Positions 15,576 to 26,840 of a stretch of DNA of 64,000 bases are shown in pieces. Source of the DNA: Salinarimonas sp. (GTDB lineage Bacteria > Pseudomonadota > Alphaproteobacteria > Rhizobiales > Beijerinckiaceae); NCBI RefSeq assembly GCF_040111675.1, contig NZ_CP157794.1, positions 1,571,501-1,635,500 on the forward strand, given 5' to 3'. The position numbers and the translations under genes were made by a program. Each line of letters opens with the position of its first letter. The stretch's first letter is position 1. The notes under the pieces are model-generated. The model was not told the DNA's origin and ran no database searches. It saw nothing but the letters and a program-made list of their open reading frames with translations.

Positions 15576-18500
15576 ATGGCCGAGACCACCATCACGAAAG
15601 CGCCGCGCATCTACTACATGCACCACCGGCTCGTGGGGCCGCTGGGCCGTTTCCTCGAGCATTTCGACCGGGTGAAGGCGCTCGGCTTCGACCATGTCCT
15701 CGTCTCCCCGATCTACGCGCCGGGCCGCTCCGGCGACGTGTTCTTTCCCGCCGACCACGACGCGGCCCATCCCGGGCTCGAAACCGATTACGGCGCCCAC
15801 GACGTGATCCGCTGGCTCGTCGAGCACGCGGCCGAGCGCGGTCTGAAGCTGATGCTCGACGTCGCGCCGCAGAGCTTCGCGCTGGAGCACCGCTTCGTCG
15901 AGGCCGCGCCCGACTGCTTCACCGTGCGCCGCGAGACGCCGATGGGCATCATCGACCCGCGCCATCCGGCGAGCCCGCAGGGCACGGCGATGTCGCGCAT
16001 CGTCGACGGCTGCGGCGAGCGGCTGCGGGACTTCTGGGCGCCGCGCATCGCGAGCTACGCCGAGCTCGGCGTCGCCGGCTTCCGCGCGCTGAAGCCGTCC
16101 GGCGCCACCGCCGACCTCTGGGGCCGGCTGATGACGGCCGCGCGCAACGCCAAGCCGGACGCGCTGTTCATCGCCGACGTCACCGGCGTGCCGCGCCCGG
16201 ACGTGCTCGAGCTGCGCGGCACGCCGTTCGACTTCACGGTGAATTCCCTCGCCTGGTGGGACTTCCGCTCCTCCTGGTACCTGGACGAGCACGACGCGCT
16301 GGCCACCGTCGCCCCGCCGATCGCGACGGTCGAGGCGCCGTTCTCGACCCGCCTCGCCGAGCGCGTGCGCGACAATCGCGGGCTTCGCCCGGCCTACGAC
16401 CGCGCGCTGCACGCCGCGGCCGCGCTCGGGACGGGCCTCCTCGCGCCGATGGGCGTCGAGGTCGCCGCGCGCCGGCCGATCGACGCCGTGGTCTCGTCGC
16501 CGGAGGACTACGACCGCGCCGCCGCGGAGGCGCCGTTCGACCTGACCGAGATGGTCCAGCGCGTGAACCGCCTCGTCGAGGCGACGGAGCTCCTGCGCGA
16601 GCCGGCGATGCTGCGCCCGCTGACGGGGCCGTCGGCGCGGGTGACGGGGCTGCTGCGCACCGCGCGCGACCCGCGCTACGCCGAGGAGGCGCTCCTCGTC
16701 GTCGTCAATCCGGACCTGTTCGAGGGCAACGACGTCTTCGCCGCGAAGCTCCGCGGCCAGATGGGCGGCACCTTCGGCGCCTTCACGCCCGTCGAGGCGG
16801 GCGCGGCCGACGCCACCGCCTCCGCCGGCGACCTGATCGCGCTCCATCCCGGCGAGGCCTTCCTCGCCAAGGCGTCGCGGGCGACGCCCGTCAAGGTCGC
16901 CCGCCAGCCCGGCAAGCGGGCGGTGACGACGGCCGCCACCAAGTGGCCGCGCATCGCCGTCGACAATCTCGATCCCGCCGTCGACGAGGGCCGCTTCGCG
17001 GTCAAGCGCGTCGTCGGCGACGCCGTCGTGGTCGAGGCCGACGCCTTGATGGACGGGCACGAGGTGCTCGGCGTCGAGCTGCTGTGGAAGGCCGTCGACG
17101 AGGACGCGTGGCGTCGCGCGCCGATGGAGCCGCTCGGCAACGACCGCTTCCAGGGCATGCTCTTCCTCGAGCGGATGGGCCGGCACGACTACGTCGTCGA
17201 GGCCTGGCACGACGTCTACCAGACCTTCTGCCGCGACCTGACGAAGAAGTTCGACGCGAAGGTGGACTATTCCCTCGACCTGATCGAGGGGCGCCAGCAC
17301 GTCGAGGCCGCCGCCAAGCGCGCGTCGGGCGAGACGAAGAGCGGGCTCGAGGAGATCCTCTCGCGCTTCGATCGCGCCGAGGGCGACGACCGGGTGCACG
17401 TGCTGCTCTCGCCGCAGGCGCGCATGCTCATGCGCGAGGCCGACGACCGCCCGCACGCGGCGCGCAGCCACACGCAACCGATCGAGGCCGACCGGACGCA
17501 GGCGCATTTCGCCTCCTGGTACGAGCTCTTCCCGCGCTCGCAGGTCGACAGCCCGCACCGCCACGGCACGCTGCGGGACGTCATCCCGCAACTGCCGCGG
17601 GTGCGCGACATGGGCTTCGACGTGCTCTACTTCACGCCGATCCACCCGATCGGCAAGAAGAACCGCAAGGGCAAGAACAACACCCTCACGCCGGGGCCCG
17701 AGGATCCGGGCTCGCCCTACGCCATCGGCTCGGAGGAGGGCGGCCACGACGCGCTGCACCCCGAGCTCGGCACCTTCGAGGACTTCCGCGCGCTGCGCGA
17801 GGCGGCGGAGGCGCACGGGCTCGAGATCGCGCTCGACTTCGCCATCCAGTGCTCGCCGGACCACCCCTGGCTGAAGGAGCATCCCGGCTGGTTCGACTAT
17901 CGGCCGGACGGCTCGATCAAGTACGCCGAGAACCCGCCGAAGAAGTACGAGGACATCGTCAACGTCGACTTCTACAAGACGGAGGCGGTCCCGGACCTGT
18001 GGCTGGCGCTGCGCGACATCGTGCTGTTCTGGTGCAAGGAGGGCGTCAAGACGTTCCGCGTCGACAATCCGCACACCAAGCCGCTGCCGTTCTGGCAATG
18101 GCTCATCGCCGACGTGAAGGCGCAGCATCCGGACGCGATCTTCCTGTCGGAGGCCTTCACCCGGCCGAAGATGATGTACCAGCTGGCGAAGCTCGGCTTC
18201 ACGCAGTCCTACACCTACTTCACCTGGCGCAACACGAAATGGGAGCTGCGATCCTATTTCGAGGAGCTGGCGAACGAGGCGCCGAAGGACTTCTTCCGGC
18301 CGAACCTGTTCGTCAACACGCCGGACATCAACCCCTACTACCTGCAGAGCTCGGGCCGGGCCGGCTTCCTCGTGCGCGCCTGCCTCGCCACGACCCTGTC
18401 GGGCATCTGGGGCATGTATTCCGGCTTCGAGCTGCTCGAGGGCGAGCCGATCCCCGGCAAGGAAGAGTACAAGGATTCGGAGAAGTACGAGATCAAGCCG

Positions 18501-18884
18501 CGCGACTGGACCATGCCGGGCAACATCGTCCCGGACGTCACCCGGCTCAACCGCATCCGCCGCTCGAACCCGGCGCTGCACACGCACACCAACACGCGTT
18601 TCTACAACGCCTACCACGACGAGATCCTGTATTACGGCAAGCCGTCCCGCAACGGCGACGACATGATCCTCGTCATGGTCAACCTCAATCCGCACGTCGC
18701 CAACGCGTGCGATTTCGAGGTGCCGCTGTGGGAATTCGGCCTGCCGGACCACGGGGCCGTCGAGGTCGACGACCTGATCGCCGACCGCGCCTTCGTCTGG
18801 CACGGCAAGACGCACCACATCCGCCTCGACCCGTTCGAGTATCCGTTCGTCATCTGGCGTATCCGTCCGCATCAGGGGGCCTGA
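15576..18884 (+). CDS. glgE: Alpha-1,4-glucan:maltose-1-phosphate maltosyltransferase GlgE with N-terminal pseudo-amylase domain
   Basis: 1102 residues; the classic enzyme is about 660-700. Residues ~455-1102 are ordinary GlgE: a beta-rich N-domain (WPRIAVDNLDPAVDEGRFAV) and a GH13_3 barrel with nucleophile D830 (KTFRVDNPHTK) and acid/base E859 (FLSEAFTRPK), spaced 29 residues as in Streptomyces GlgE (394/423), plus D917 in NTPDINP. It adds maltose from maltose 1-phosphate to linear alpha-glucan. Residues ~10-430 form an extra amylase-like barrel (IYYMHHRLVGPLGRFLEHFD) whose catalytic places are lost: L172 for the nucleophile and D201 for the acid, again 29 apart. It probably has a binding or structural role. 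ATG 15576 has GAGGG just upstream. First gene of the operon. Confidence 0.94.
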   Translation: MAETTITKAPRIYYMHHRLVGPLGRFLEHFDRVKALGFDHVLVSPIYAPGRSGDVFFPADHDAAHPGLETDYGAHDVIRWLVEHAAERGLKLMLDVAPQSFALEHRFVEAAPDCFTVRRETPMGIIDPRHPASPQGTAMSRIVDGCGERLRDFWAPRIASYAELGVAGFRALKPSGATADLWGRLMTAARNAKPDALFIADVTGVPRPDVLELRGTPFDFTVNSLAWWDFRSSWYLDEHDALATVAPPIATVEAPFSTRLAERVRDNRGLRPAYDRALHAAAALGTGLLAPMGVEVAARRPIDAVVSSPEDYDRAAAEAPFDLTEMVQRVNRLVEATELLREPAMLRPLTGPSARVTGLLRTARDPRYAEEALLVVVNPDLFEGNDVFAAKLRGQMGGTFGAFTPVEAGAADATASAGDLIALHPGEAFLAKASRATPVKVARQPGKRAVTTAATKWPRIAVDNLDPAVDEGRFAVKRVVGDAVVVEADALMDGHEVLGVELLWKAVDEDAWRRAPMEPLGNDRFQGMLFLERMGRHDYVVEAWHDVYQTFCRDLTKKFDAKVDYSLDLIEGRQHVEAAAKRASGETKSGLEEILSRFDRAEGDDRVHVLLSPQARMLMREADDRPHAARSHTQPIEADRTQAHFASWYELFPRSQVDSPHRHGTLRDVIPQLPRVRDMGFDVLYFTPIHPIGKKNRKGKNNTLTPGPEDPGSPYAIGSEEGGHDALHPELGTFEDFRALREAAEAHGLEIALDFAIQCSPDHPWLKEHPGWFDYRPDGSIKYAENPPKKYEDIVNVDFYKTEAVPDLWLALRDIVLFWCKEGVKTFRVDNPHTKPLPFWQWLIADVKAQHPDAIFLSEAFTRPKMMYQLAKLGFTQSYTYFTWRNTKWELRSYFEELANEAPKDFFRPNLFVNTPDINPYYLQSSGRAGFLVRACLATTLSGIWGMYSGFELLEGEPIPGKEEYKDSEKYEIKPRDWTMPGNIVPDVTRLNRIRRSNPALHTHTNTRFYNAYHDEILYYGKPSRNGDDMILVMVNLNPHVANACDFEVPLWEFGLPDHGAVEVDDLIADRAFVWHGKTHHIRLDPFEYPFVIWRIRPHQGA

Positions 18885-18885
18885 C

Positions 18886-21800
18886 TTGCCGCGCAAGAAG
18901 TCGCTCATCACCAACACCGATCCGCTCTGGTACAAGGACGCGGTGATCTACCAGCTCCACGTGAAGTCGTTTTTCGATTCGGACAACGACGGCATCGGCG
19001 ACTTCGCGGGGCTGCTGCAGAAGCTCGACTACATCACCGAGCTCGGCGTCACCTGCATCTGGCTCCTGCCGTTCTACCCGTCGCCGCGGCGCGACGACGG
19101 GTACGACATCGCGGACTATCGCAACGTCCACCCCGAATACGGCAAGACGCGCGACTTCAAGCGCTTCGTCGAGGAGGCGCACGCCCGCGGCCTGCGCGTG
19201 GTGACGGAGCTCGTCATCAACCACACGTCCGACCAGCATCCCTGGTTCCAGAAGGCGCGCCGGGCCAAGCCCGGCTCGGCGGCGCGGGACTTCTACGTCT
19301 GGTCCGACGACGACAAGAAGTATTCCGGCACGCGGATCATCTTCCTCGACACCGAGAAGTCGAACTGGACCTGGGATCCGGTGGCGAACCAGTATTTCTG
19401 GCACCGCTTCTACAGCCACCAACCGGACCTCAACTTCGATAACCCGAAGGTGCTCAAGGAGGTCTTCTCGATCATGCGCTTCTGGCTCGACATGGGCGTC
19501 GACGGGCTGCGGCTCGACGCGGTGCCCTACCTGGTCGAGCGCGAGGGCACCAACAACGAGAACCTCCCCGAGACCCACGCCATCCTCAAGAAGATCCGCG
19601 CCGAGCTCGACGCGACCTATCCGGACCGCATGCTGCTCGCCGAGGCGAACCAGTGGCCGGAGGACACGCAGGACTATTTCGGGCAGGGCGACGAATGCCA
19701 CATGGCGTTCCACTTCCCGCTGATGCCGCGCATGTACATGGCGATCGCGCAGGAGGACCGGTTCCCGATCACCGACATCATGCGCCAGACGCCGGAGATC
19801 CCCGAGAACTGCCAATGGGCCGTCTTCCTGCGCAACCATGACGAGCTGACGCTCGAGATGGTCACCGACAAGGAGCGCGACTATCTCTGGAACACCTACG
19901 CGTCCGAGACGCGCGCGCGCATCAATCTCGGCATCCGCCGCCGCCTCGCGCCCCTGCTGCAGCGCGACCGTCGGCGCATCGAGCTGATGAACTCGCTTCT
20001 GCTGACCATGCCCGGCACGCCGGTGATCTATTACGGCGACGAGATCGGCATGGGCGACAACATCTTCCTGGGCGACCGCGACGGCGTGCGCACGCCGATG
20101 CAATGGTCGCCGGACCGCAACGGCGGCTTCTCGCGCGCCGACCCCGCGCGGCTCACCCTGCCGCCGATCCAGGACCCGCTCTACGGCTACGACCGCGTCA
20201 ACGTCGAGAGCCAGGAGCGCGACGCGTCATCGCTGCTCAACTGGACACGCCGCATGCTGGCGGTGCGCAAGCAGCACGCCGCGTTCGGGCGCGGCACGAT
20301 CCGCTTCCTGCGCCCGGCCAACCGCAAGATCCTCGCCTACCTGCGCGAGCACGGCGACGACACCATCCTGTGCGTCGCCAACGTCTCGCGCCAGGCCCAG
20401 GCGGTGGAGCTGAACCTCGGCGAGTTCGCCGGACGCATCCCGGTCGAGCTCTCGGGCGGGGCGTCGTTCCCGCAGGTCGGGCAATTGCCCTACCTGCTCA
20501 CCCTGCCGCCCTACGGCTTCTTCTGGTTCCAGCTCTCCGAGACGGTCGAGCCGCCGCAATGGTCGACGGCGACGGCGGGCATCGAGCCCGAGCACCTCAC
20601 CTTCGTGGTGCGCCGCGGCGTCGAGGAGGTGATCGAGGGCAAGTCGCGCGAGACGCTCGAGCGCGACGTGCTGCCGAGCTATGCCCCGCACCGCCGCTGG
20701 TTCCAGCGCAAGGACCAGGCGATCGAGAAGGTCGAGCTCGTCACCGCGATGCCGCTGCCCGGCTCCGGCAAGGACATCCTGATGTCGCTCGTCGAGATCA
20801 CGACGACGTCGGGACCCGAGCGCTACGCCCTGCCGCTCGCGATCTCGTGGGACGACGAGCCTCCCGCGCCCTTCGCGCCGCAGCTCGCCATGGCGCGGGT
20901 GCGCATGGGCCGGCGGGTCGGCTATCTCACCGACGGCTTCGCCATGCCCGGCTTCGCCCGCGCCCTGACCCACGGCCTCGCCGAGGGCAGCGTGCTGCCG
21001 ACGCAGACCGGCGAGATCCGTTTCAACGCGACCACGCACTTCGCCGAGCACGCGCCGGCGGAGGACGCCGAGATCGAGTGGCTCACGGCCGAGCAGTCGA
21101 ACTCGACGCTCATCGTCGGCCGCCAGGCGGTGTTCAAGCTCCTGCGCAAGCTCACGGCCGGCATCCATCCGGAAGCCGAGATGAGCCGCTACCTCACCGA
21201 GAACGGCTTCGCCAATTCCCCGCCGCTGCTCGGCGAGGTGGTCCACGTCGCCCGTGACGGCACGCCGACCACGCTCGCCCTCGTGCAGGGCTTCGTCCTC
21301 AACCAGGGCGACGGCTGGCAGTGGACGCTGAACTATCTCGACCGCACCATCGACGAGCTCTCCACCCACAGCGAGGAGGAGATCGCCGAGAACGGGCACG
21401 AATTCGAGACCTATCACGCCTTCGCGCGCAATCTGGGGCATCGCCTCGCGGAGATGCACGGCGTGCTCGGCCGCGAGACGGCCGCCGACGATTTCCGTCC
21501 GGAGACCGCGGGCGGGGAGGACGTCGCGCGGCTGCGCGACGGCGTCCGTTCCCAGCTCGAGGCGGCCTTCGCCGCCATCGAGGCCTACGGCGAGTGGGAC
21601 CACGAGGAGGACGCGGCGCAGGCGCGCACCGTGCTCGACAGCCGCGAGCGGCTCCTCGCCCTCGTCGACGAGAAGGCGCAGGCGATCGCCGGCACGCCGC
21701 GGATCCGCATTCACGGCGACCTGCATCTCGGCCAGCTCCTGGTCGCGGGCAACGACGTGATGATCATCGACTTCGAGGGCGAACCCGCGAAGTCGCTGGC

Positions 21801-22164
21801 GGACCGTCGCGCCAAGGCGAGCCCGTTGCGCGACGTCGCGGGCGTGATCCGCTCGTTCGACTACGCGGCCTCCAACCTGAAGAAGCACCGCCACACCCCG
21901 CAGGGCCCGCTCACGGAGGCGCGCGGCGCCCAGCTGCGGTCCCTGTTCCGCCAGGTCGCGGAGGAAGCGTTCCTCGAGGGCTATCGCGAGGTGGCGCCCG
22001 AGGGCGTCTCGAACTCTTCCCTGCTCGACCTCTTTATCCTGGAGAAGGCGGCGTACGAGATCTGCTACGAGGCCGCGAACCGTCCGGCCTGGCTCGACGT
22101 GCCGCTGAACGGCTTCGCCCACGTGGCCGAGCGCCTCCTTGCCTCCAACGAGGAGATGTCCTGA
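18886..22164 (+). CDS. treS: Trehalose synthase fused to maltokinase (TreS-Mak)
   Basis: 1092 residues in two enzymes. Residues ~12-550 are TreS (GH13_16), which interconverts maltose and trehalose: D211 nucleophile ([12 protein letters not shown]), E253 acid/base ([11 protein letters not shown]) and D319 ([12 protein letters not shown]). Residues ~590-1085 are a maltokinase making maltose 1-phosphate from maltose and ATP: catalytic-loop H943-G-D945 ([12 protein letters not shown]) and metal-binding D962 (MIIDFEGEP). The fusion channels trehalose to the substrate of GlgE. The start is TTG at 18886, one base after the glgE stop, with AGGGGG six bases upstream; no ATG lies before the conserved [10 protein letters not shown] block. 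The stop overlaps the glgB start by one base. Confidence 0.95.
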   Translation: MPRKKSLITNTDPLWYKDAVIYQLHVKSFFDSDNDGIGDFAGLLQKLDYITELGVTCIWLLPFYPSPRRDDGYDIADYRNVHPEYGKTRDFKRFVEEAHARGLRVVTELVINHTSDQHPWFQKARRAKPGSAARDFYVWSDDDKKYSGTRIIFLDTEKSNWTWDPVANQYFWHRFYSHQPDLNFDNPKVLKEVFSIMRFWLDMGVDGLRLDAVPYLVEREGTNNENLPETHAILKKIRAELDATYPDRMLLAEANQWPEDTQDYFGQGDECHMAFHFPLMPRMYMAIAQEDRFPITDIMRQTPEIPENCQWAVFLRNHDELTLEMVTDKERDYLWNTYASETRARINLGIRRRLAPLLQRDRRRIELMNSLLLTMPGTPVIYYGDEIGMGDNIFLGDRDGVRTPMQWSPDRNGGFSRADPARLTLPPIQDPLYGYDRVNVESQERDASSLLNWTRRMLAVRKQHAAFGRGTIRFLRPANRKILAYLREHGDDTILCVANVSRQAQAVELNLGEFAGRIPVELSGGASFPQVGQLPYLLTLPPYGFFWFQLSETVEPPQWSTATAGIEPEHLTFVVRRGVEEVIEGKSRETLERDVLPSYAPHRRWFQRKDQAIEKVELVTAMPLPGSGKDILMSLVEITTTSGPERYALPLAISWDDEPPAPFAPQLAMARVRMGRRVGYLTDGFAMPGFARALTHGLAEGSVLPTQTGEIRFNATTHFAEHAPAEDAEIEWLTAEQSNSTLIVGRQAVFKLLRKLTAGIHPEAEMSRYLTENGFANSPPLLGEVVHVARDGTPTTLALVQGFVLNQGDGWQWTLNYLDRTIDELSTHSEEEIAENGHEFETYHAFARNLGHRLAEMHGVLGRETAADDFRPETAGGEDVARLRDGVRSQLEAAFAAIEAYGEWDHEEDAAQARTVLDSRERLLALVDEKAQAIAGTPRIRIHGDLHLGQLLVAGNDVMIIDFEGEPAKSLADRRAKASPLRDVAGVIRSFDYAASNLKKHRHTPQGPLTEARGAQLRSLFRQVAEEAFLEGYREVAPEGVSNSSLLDLFILEKAAYEICYEAANRPAWLDVPLNGFAHVAERLLASNEEMS

Positions 22165-24377
22165 TGAACGACACGACGACCCACGCGCCGGAGATCGAGG
22201 GCGTCGAGGCCGCGGCCATGGAGGCGCTCGAAGGGCGCCTCACGGATCCGTTCGCCTTTCTCGGCATGCACGAGACCGGGCAGGGCCCCGTCGTGCGCGC
22301 CTTCCAGCCCGGCGCGCTGGCCGTCGAGGTGATGTCGCACGAGAACGGCGAGATGCTCGGCCGCCTCTCGGAGGTTCGCCACGGGCTGTTCGCCGGCACG
22401 GTCTCGCGGCGCGAGCGCTACTGGCTTCGGATCAGCTGGCCCGACGGCGTGACGCAGGACACGGAGGACCCGTATTCCTTCGGCGTCGTGCTCGGCGATC
22501 TCGACCTCCACCTGTTCTCCGAGGGCGCCCATTGGGACCTCGCCGAGCGGCTCGGCTCGCAGGTGACGGAGATCGACGGCGTCAAGGGCGTCGTCTTCTC
22601 GGTCTGGGCGCCGAACGCGCGGCGCGTCTCGGTGATCGGCGACTTCAACGCCTGGGACGGGCGGCGCCACCCGATGCGGCTGCGCCATTCGGCTGGCGTC
22701 TGGGAGCTGTTCGTGCCGCGCATCGGGCCGGGCGAGCGCTACAAGTACGAGATCGTCGGCAAGTTCGGCGAGACGCTGCCGCCCAAGGCCGATCCGCTGG
22801 CGCGCCGCACCGAGGCGCCGCCGGCCACCGCCTCCGTCGTCGCCGCCCCGCCGGCCTTCCGCTGGACCGACGAGGAATGGATGGCCCGGCGCGGCGAGCG
22901 CCAAGGGCCGACGAAGCCCATGGCCGTCTACGAGGTGCATCCCGCCTCCTGGCTGCGGCCGGAGGGCGAGCCGCACGGCGTGCTCGACTGGGACAAGCTC
23001 GTCGACACGCTGATCCCCTACGTGGCGGATCTCGGCTTCACCCATATCGAGCTGATGCCGATCATGGAGCACCCGTTCGGCGGCTCCTGGGGCTACCAGC
23101 CGCTGTCGCTGTTCGCGCCGTCGGCGCGCTACGGCACGCCGGAGGGGTTCGCGCGCTTCATCGACGCCTGCCACCGGGCCAATATCGGCGTGATCCTCGA
23201 CTGGGTGCCGGCGCACTTCCCCACCGACCCCCACGGCATGGCCCGCTTCGACGGCACCGCGCTCTACGAGCACGAGGACCCGCGCGAGGGCTATCACCAC
23301 GACTGGAACACCTACATCTACAATCTCGGCCGGCGCGAGGTGCAGGGCTTCCTGATCGCCTCCGCCCTGTGGTGGGTCGAGACCTTCCACATCGACGCCC
23401 TGCGCGTCGACGCGGTGGCCTCGATGCTCTACCGCGACTATTCCCGCGCCCACGACCAGTGGATCCCCAACCGCTTCGGCGGGCGGGAGAACCTCGAGTC
23501 GATCGACTTCCTGCGCCGGATGAACCAGATCGTGCAGGAGCGCGCGCCGGGCGCCATCACCATCGCCGAGGAATCGACCGCCTTCCCCGGCGTGTCGCAG
23601 CCGGTGAGCCAGGGTGGGCTCGGCTTCAATTACAAGTGGAACATGGGCTGGATGCACGATACGCTGCATTACATGGCCCGGGAGCCGCTCTACCGCGCCT
23701 ACCACCACAACGAGATGACCTTCGGGCTGATCTACGCCTTCTCGGAGAAGTTCGTCCTGCCGATCTCGCACGACGAGGTGGTGCACGGGAAGGGCTCGCT
23801 GCTCGGCAAGATGCCGGGCGACGAGTGGCAGAAGCTCGCCAACCTGCGCTCCTATTTCGGCTTCATGTGGACGCATCCGGGCAAGAAGCTGCTCTTCATG
23901 GGCTGCGAGCTCGGCCAGCACCGCGAGTGGAACCACGACGGCGAGATCGAGTGGGCGCTCCTGCAGAACCAGAGCCATGCCGGCCTGCAGATGCTGGTGC
24001 GCGACCTCAACCGGGTCTACGCGAAGGAGCCCGCGCTCCACGCCACCGACGCGGAGCCCTCGGGCTTCGAGTGGGTGATCGGCGACGACGCCACGAATTC
24101 CGTCTTCGCCTACCTGCGCAAGGGCCACGGCGAGGCGAAGCCGCTGCTCGTCGTGCTCAACATGACCCCCGTGCCCCGGCACGAGTACCGCATCGGCGTG
24201 CCCGAGGCGGGAACCTGGCGCGAGATCGTCAACACCGACGCGCAGATCTACGGCGGCTCGAACCTGGGCAATGCGGGGGGCGTGCGCGCCGAGGCGACGC
24301 CCGCGCACGGCAAGTCGCATTCGCTCGGCCTGACCCTGCCGCCGCTGTCCACGCTCGTCCTGCGCCCGGAAGGCTAA
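22164..24377 (+). CDS. glgB: 1,4-alpha-glucan branching enzyme GlgB
   Basis: 737 residues. Order: an N-terminal CBM48-like region ([20 protein letters not shown]), a second CBM48 ([23 protein letters not shown] region), a GH13 barrel and a C-terminal beta domain. Catalytic residues are D416 ([17 protein letters not shown]) and E469 ([12 protein letters not shown]), 53 apart as in E. coli GlgB (405/458); the transition-state Asp is in [12 protein letters not shown]. It introduces alpha-1,6 branches into the glucan made by GlgE. The ATG at 22164 shares its A with the treS stop (TGATG), so the two are coupled in translation. Confidence 0.97.
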   Translation: MNDTTTHAPEIEGVEAAAMEALEGRLTDPFAFLGMHETGQGPVVRAFQPGALAVEVMSHENGEMLGRLSEVRHGLFAGTVSRRERYWLRISWPDGVTQDTEDPYSFGVVLGDLDLHLFSEGAHWDLAERLGSQVTEIDGVKGVVFSVWAPNARRVSVIGDFNAWDGRRHPMRLRHSAGVWELFVPRIGPGERYKYEIVGKFGETLPPKADPLARRTEAPPATASVVAAPPAFRWTDEEWMARRGERQGPTKPMAVYEVHPASWLRPEGEPHGVLDWDKLVDTLIPYVADLGFTHIELMPIMEHPFGGSWGYQPLSLFAPSARYGTPEGFARFIDACHRANIGVILDWVPAHFPTDPHGMARFDGTALYEHEDPREGYHHDWNTYIYNLGRREVQGFLIASALWWVETFHIDALRVDAVASMLYRDYSRAHDQWIPNRFGGRENLESIDFLRRMNQIVQERAPGAITIAEESTAFPGVSQPVSQGGLGFNYKWNMGWMHDTLHYMAREPLYRAYHHNEMTFGLIYAFSEKFVLPISHDEVVHGKGSLLGKMPGDEWQKLANLRSYFGFMWTHPGKKLLFMGCELGQHREWNHDGEIEWALLQNQSHAGLQMLVRDLNRVYAKEPALHATDAEPSGFEWVIGDDATNSVFAYLRKGHGEAKPLLVVLNMTPVPRHEYRIGVPEAGTWREIVNTDAQIYGGSNLGNAGGVRAEATPAHGKSHSLGLTLPPLSTLVLRPEG

Positions 24378-24383
24378 AGCCGC

Positions 24384-26498
24384 ATGCCCTTGCTCCCCGA
24401 CCGGCTCTCGCCGGGCTCGCCCACTCCGCTCGGCGCGACCTGGGATGGTCTCGGCGTGAACTTCGCCGTGTTCTCGGCCCATGCCGAGCGCATGGAGCTG
24501 TGCCTGTTCGACCAGAGCGGCCGTCGCGAGGTCGCGCGCTTCGACCTGCCGGAATGGACCGACGAGGTCTGGCACGGCTACCTGCCGCACGTGAAGCCGG
24601 GCCTGCTCTACGGCTTCCGGGCGCACGGCCCCTACGAGCCGCAGCATGGGCACCGCTTCAACCCCAACAAGCTCCTCGTCGACCCCTACGCCAAGGCGCT
24701 CCACGGCGAGACGCGCTGGACGGACGCCCTGTTCGGCTACCGCGTGCTGTCGCCGCGGGCGGACCTCTCCTTCGACCGGCGCGACAGCGCGCCGGCGGTG
24801 CCGAAATCGGTGGTCGTCGACGACTCGTTCTCCTGGGGCGACGACCGGTCGCCGAACGTGCCCTGGTCGGAGACGGTCATCTACGAGGCGCACGTGAAGG
24901 GGCTGACCAAGCTCCTCGACGACGTGCGCATCCCCGAGCGCGGCACCTATTCCGCGCTGGCGCATCCGGCGGTGATCGAGCACCTCAAGCGGCTCGGCGT
25001 CACCTCGATCGAGCTCCTGCCGATCCACGCCTTCCTGCAGGACCGGTTCCTGCAGGAGAAGGGGCTCGTCAACTACTGGGGCTACAACACGCTGTCCTTC
25101 TTCGCGCCGGAGCCGCGCTACATGCCGCAGGGCGGGGACAACAACGATCTCAGGATCGCCATCCGCCGCCTGCACGCGGCCGGTATCGAGGTCATCCTCG
25201 ACGTCGTCTACAACCACACCTGCGAGGGCGGCGAGCTCGGGCCGACGCTCTCCTGGCGCGGGCTCGACAATGCCAGCTACTACCGGCTCCTGCCGGACAA
25301 TCCGCGCCACTGCATCAACGACACCGGTACCGGCAACACGGTGAACCTGTCGAACGCGCGCGTCCTGCAGATGGTGATGGATTCGCTCCGCTATTGGGCG
25401 ACCTCCTACCGGGTCGACGGCTTCCGCTTCGACCTCGGCGTCACGCTCGGGCGCGAGCCGCACGGCTTCGACCCCGGCGCGGGTTTCTTCGACGCGCTGC
25501 GGCAGGACCCGATCCTGTCGCGCAAGAAGCTGATCTCGGAGCCCTGGGACATCGGCCCCGGCGGCTACCAGCTCGGCCACCACCCGCCGTCCTTCGCCGA
25601 GTGGAACGACCGCTTCCGCGACGGCGTGCGCCGCTATTGGCGGGGCGATCCCGGCCTGCGCTCGGATCTCGCGGCGCGGCTCTCGGGCTCGGGCGACCTG
25701 TTCGACCGGCGCGCCCGCCGGCCGTGGGCGTCGGTGAACTTCATCGCCGCGCACGACGGCTACACGCTCGCCGACATCGTGGCCTACGAGCAGAAGCACA
25801 ACGAGGCCAACGGCGAGGATAATCGCGACGGCCATTCGGAGAACTATTCCCGCAACTGGGGCGTCGAGGGCGAGACCGACGATCCCGAGATCCTCGCCGT
25901 GCGCGCGCGGGTGATGCGCTCGATGCTCACCACGGTCTTCGCCGCGCTCGGCACGCCGATGATCCTCGCGGGCGACGAGTTCGGGCGCTCGCAGGGCGGC
26001 AACAACAACGCCTACGCTCAGGACAACGAGATCTCCTGGCTCGACTGGGAGGTCGCGCGCTCGGAGGCCGGGCAGGCGCTGATGGGCTTCTCCGCCCGCC
26101 TCGCCGGGATCCGCCGCGACCACGCGATCCTGCGCTGCAAGCGCTTCCTCTACGGCCAGGAGATCGCGGAGGGCATCCGCGACCTCGACTGGTTCGACGA
26201 GAACGGCGACACGCCCTCGCCCGAGGACTGGAACGATTCGGAGAAGCGCGCGCTGGCCATGCGCCGCGCCGAGCGCCGCGAGGACGGCGGCATCGAGATC
26301 GTCGTCTTCCTGCTCAACGGCTCGGACGAGACGATCCGCTTCACCCTGCCGGGCCCCGAGACCGGCTGGCGTCTCCTGATCGATTCCGCCGATCCCGACC
26401 GTCCGGAGGAGAGCCTCGGCGAGCCCGCCTACGAGGTCCTCGACCGCGCCGCCGTGCTCGTCGCCGCGACGATCCCGCCGGAGGAGGGTGGGGGATGA
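24384..26498 (+). CDS. glgX: Glycogen debranching enzyme GlgX
   Basis: 704 residues, six bases after glgB. Isoamylase-type GH13_11: N-terminal CBM48 (GATWDGLGVNFAVFSAHAER), then the barrel with nucleophile D350 (VDGFRFDLGVTLG) and acid/base E386 (LISEPWDIGPGGYQ), the substrate loop VNYWGYNTLSFFAP, and HDGYTLADIVAYEQKHNEAN. It removes short alpha-1,6 branches from phosphorylase-trimmed or newly built glycogen and supplies linear maltooligosaccharides, here the natural substrate for TreY/TreZ. Co-directional with glgB. A 342-base gap with a palindromic repeat separates it from treZ. Confidence 0.96.
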   Translation: MPLLPDRLSPGSPTPLGATWDGLGVNFAVFSAHAERMELCLFDQSGRREVARFDLPEWTDEVWHGYLPHVKPGLLYGFRAHGPYEPQHGHRFNPNKLLVDPYAKALHGETRWTDALFGYRVLSPRADLSFDRRDSAPAVPKSVVVDDSFSWGDDRSPNVPWSETVIYEAHVKGLTKLLDDVRIPERGTYSALAHPAVIEHLKRLGVTSIELLPIHAFLQDRFLQEKGLVNYWGYNTLSFFAPEPRYMPQGGDNNDLRIAIRRLHAAGIEVILDVVYNHTCEGGELGPTLSWRGLDNASYYRLLPDNPRHCINDTGTGNTVNLSNARVLQMVMDSLRYWATSYRVDGFRFDLGVTLGREPHGFDPGAGFFDALRQDPILSRKKLISEPWDIGPGGYQLGHHPPSFAEWNDRFRDGVRRYWRGDPGLRSDLAARLSGSGDLFDRRARRPWASVNFIAAHDGYTLADIVAYEQKHNEANGEDNRDGHSENYSRNWGVEGETDDPEILAVRARVMRSMLTTVFAALGTPMILAGDEFGRSQGGNNNAYAQDNEISWLDWEVARSEAGQALMGFSARLAGIRRDHAILRCKRFLYGQEIAEGIRDLDWFDENGDTPSPEDWNDSEKRALAMRRAERREDGGIEIVVFLLNGSDETIRFTLPGPETGWRLLIDSADPDRPEESLGEPAYEVLDRAAVLVAATIPPEEGGG

Positions 26499-26590
26499 GG
26501 GCGCCCGCGATGCAGGCTCTCCCCTCTCCCTGGGGGATCGCCGATGCACACATCTCCCGATCAAGAGGGTGCATGCGGGACGGCTCGCCG

Positions 26591-26790
26591 GTCCTTCCCC
26601 GTAGGGGAAGGTGGCGCCGCGCGCAGCGCGGTGACGGATGGGGCGCGGCGCGAAGCGACGCGTTCCGCGCAGCGGAAGTTCGGCGGCGTCAGGCGCACCC
26701 GTCGATTTCGGCTTCGCCGAACGCGCGTCCCGCGCGCCCCATCCGTCTCGCCGCTGCGCGGCGATCCACCTTCCCCTACAGGGAAGGACG
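26591..26790. repeat. Intergenic palindromic repeat B (glgX-treZ gap)
   Basis: About 200 bases forming an imperfect palindrome. The outer arms are TCCTTCCCCGTAGGGGAAGG on the left and CCTTCCCCTACAGGGAAGGA on the right. A second pair of arms is GACGGATGGGGCGC with GCGCCCCATCCGTC, and the centre has short variable dyads. The element at 50583-50790 shares arms, order and size. The gap 26499-26840 otherwise holds nothing I can name, apart from a short CCCTCTCCCTGGGGG dyad before the repeat and the treZ ribosome site after it. Confidence 0.8.
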
Positions 26791-26840
26791 AGGTTTCCCG
26801 CGCGTTGTCTGAACGCCATCCGTAACGGAGCTGATCCCCC

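Noticed and set aside
15549..18935. Minus-strand open frame of 1128 codons opposite glgE
   Set aside because: The sense strand encodes GlgE with all catalytic residues; the antisense product is low-complexity and has no ribosome site or family motif.
26495..26825. Short open frames within the glgX-treZ gap
   Set aside because: Several frames run through repeat B in both directions and read as Arg/Pro-rich repeat translations without ribosome sites.
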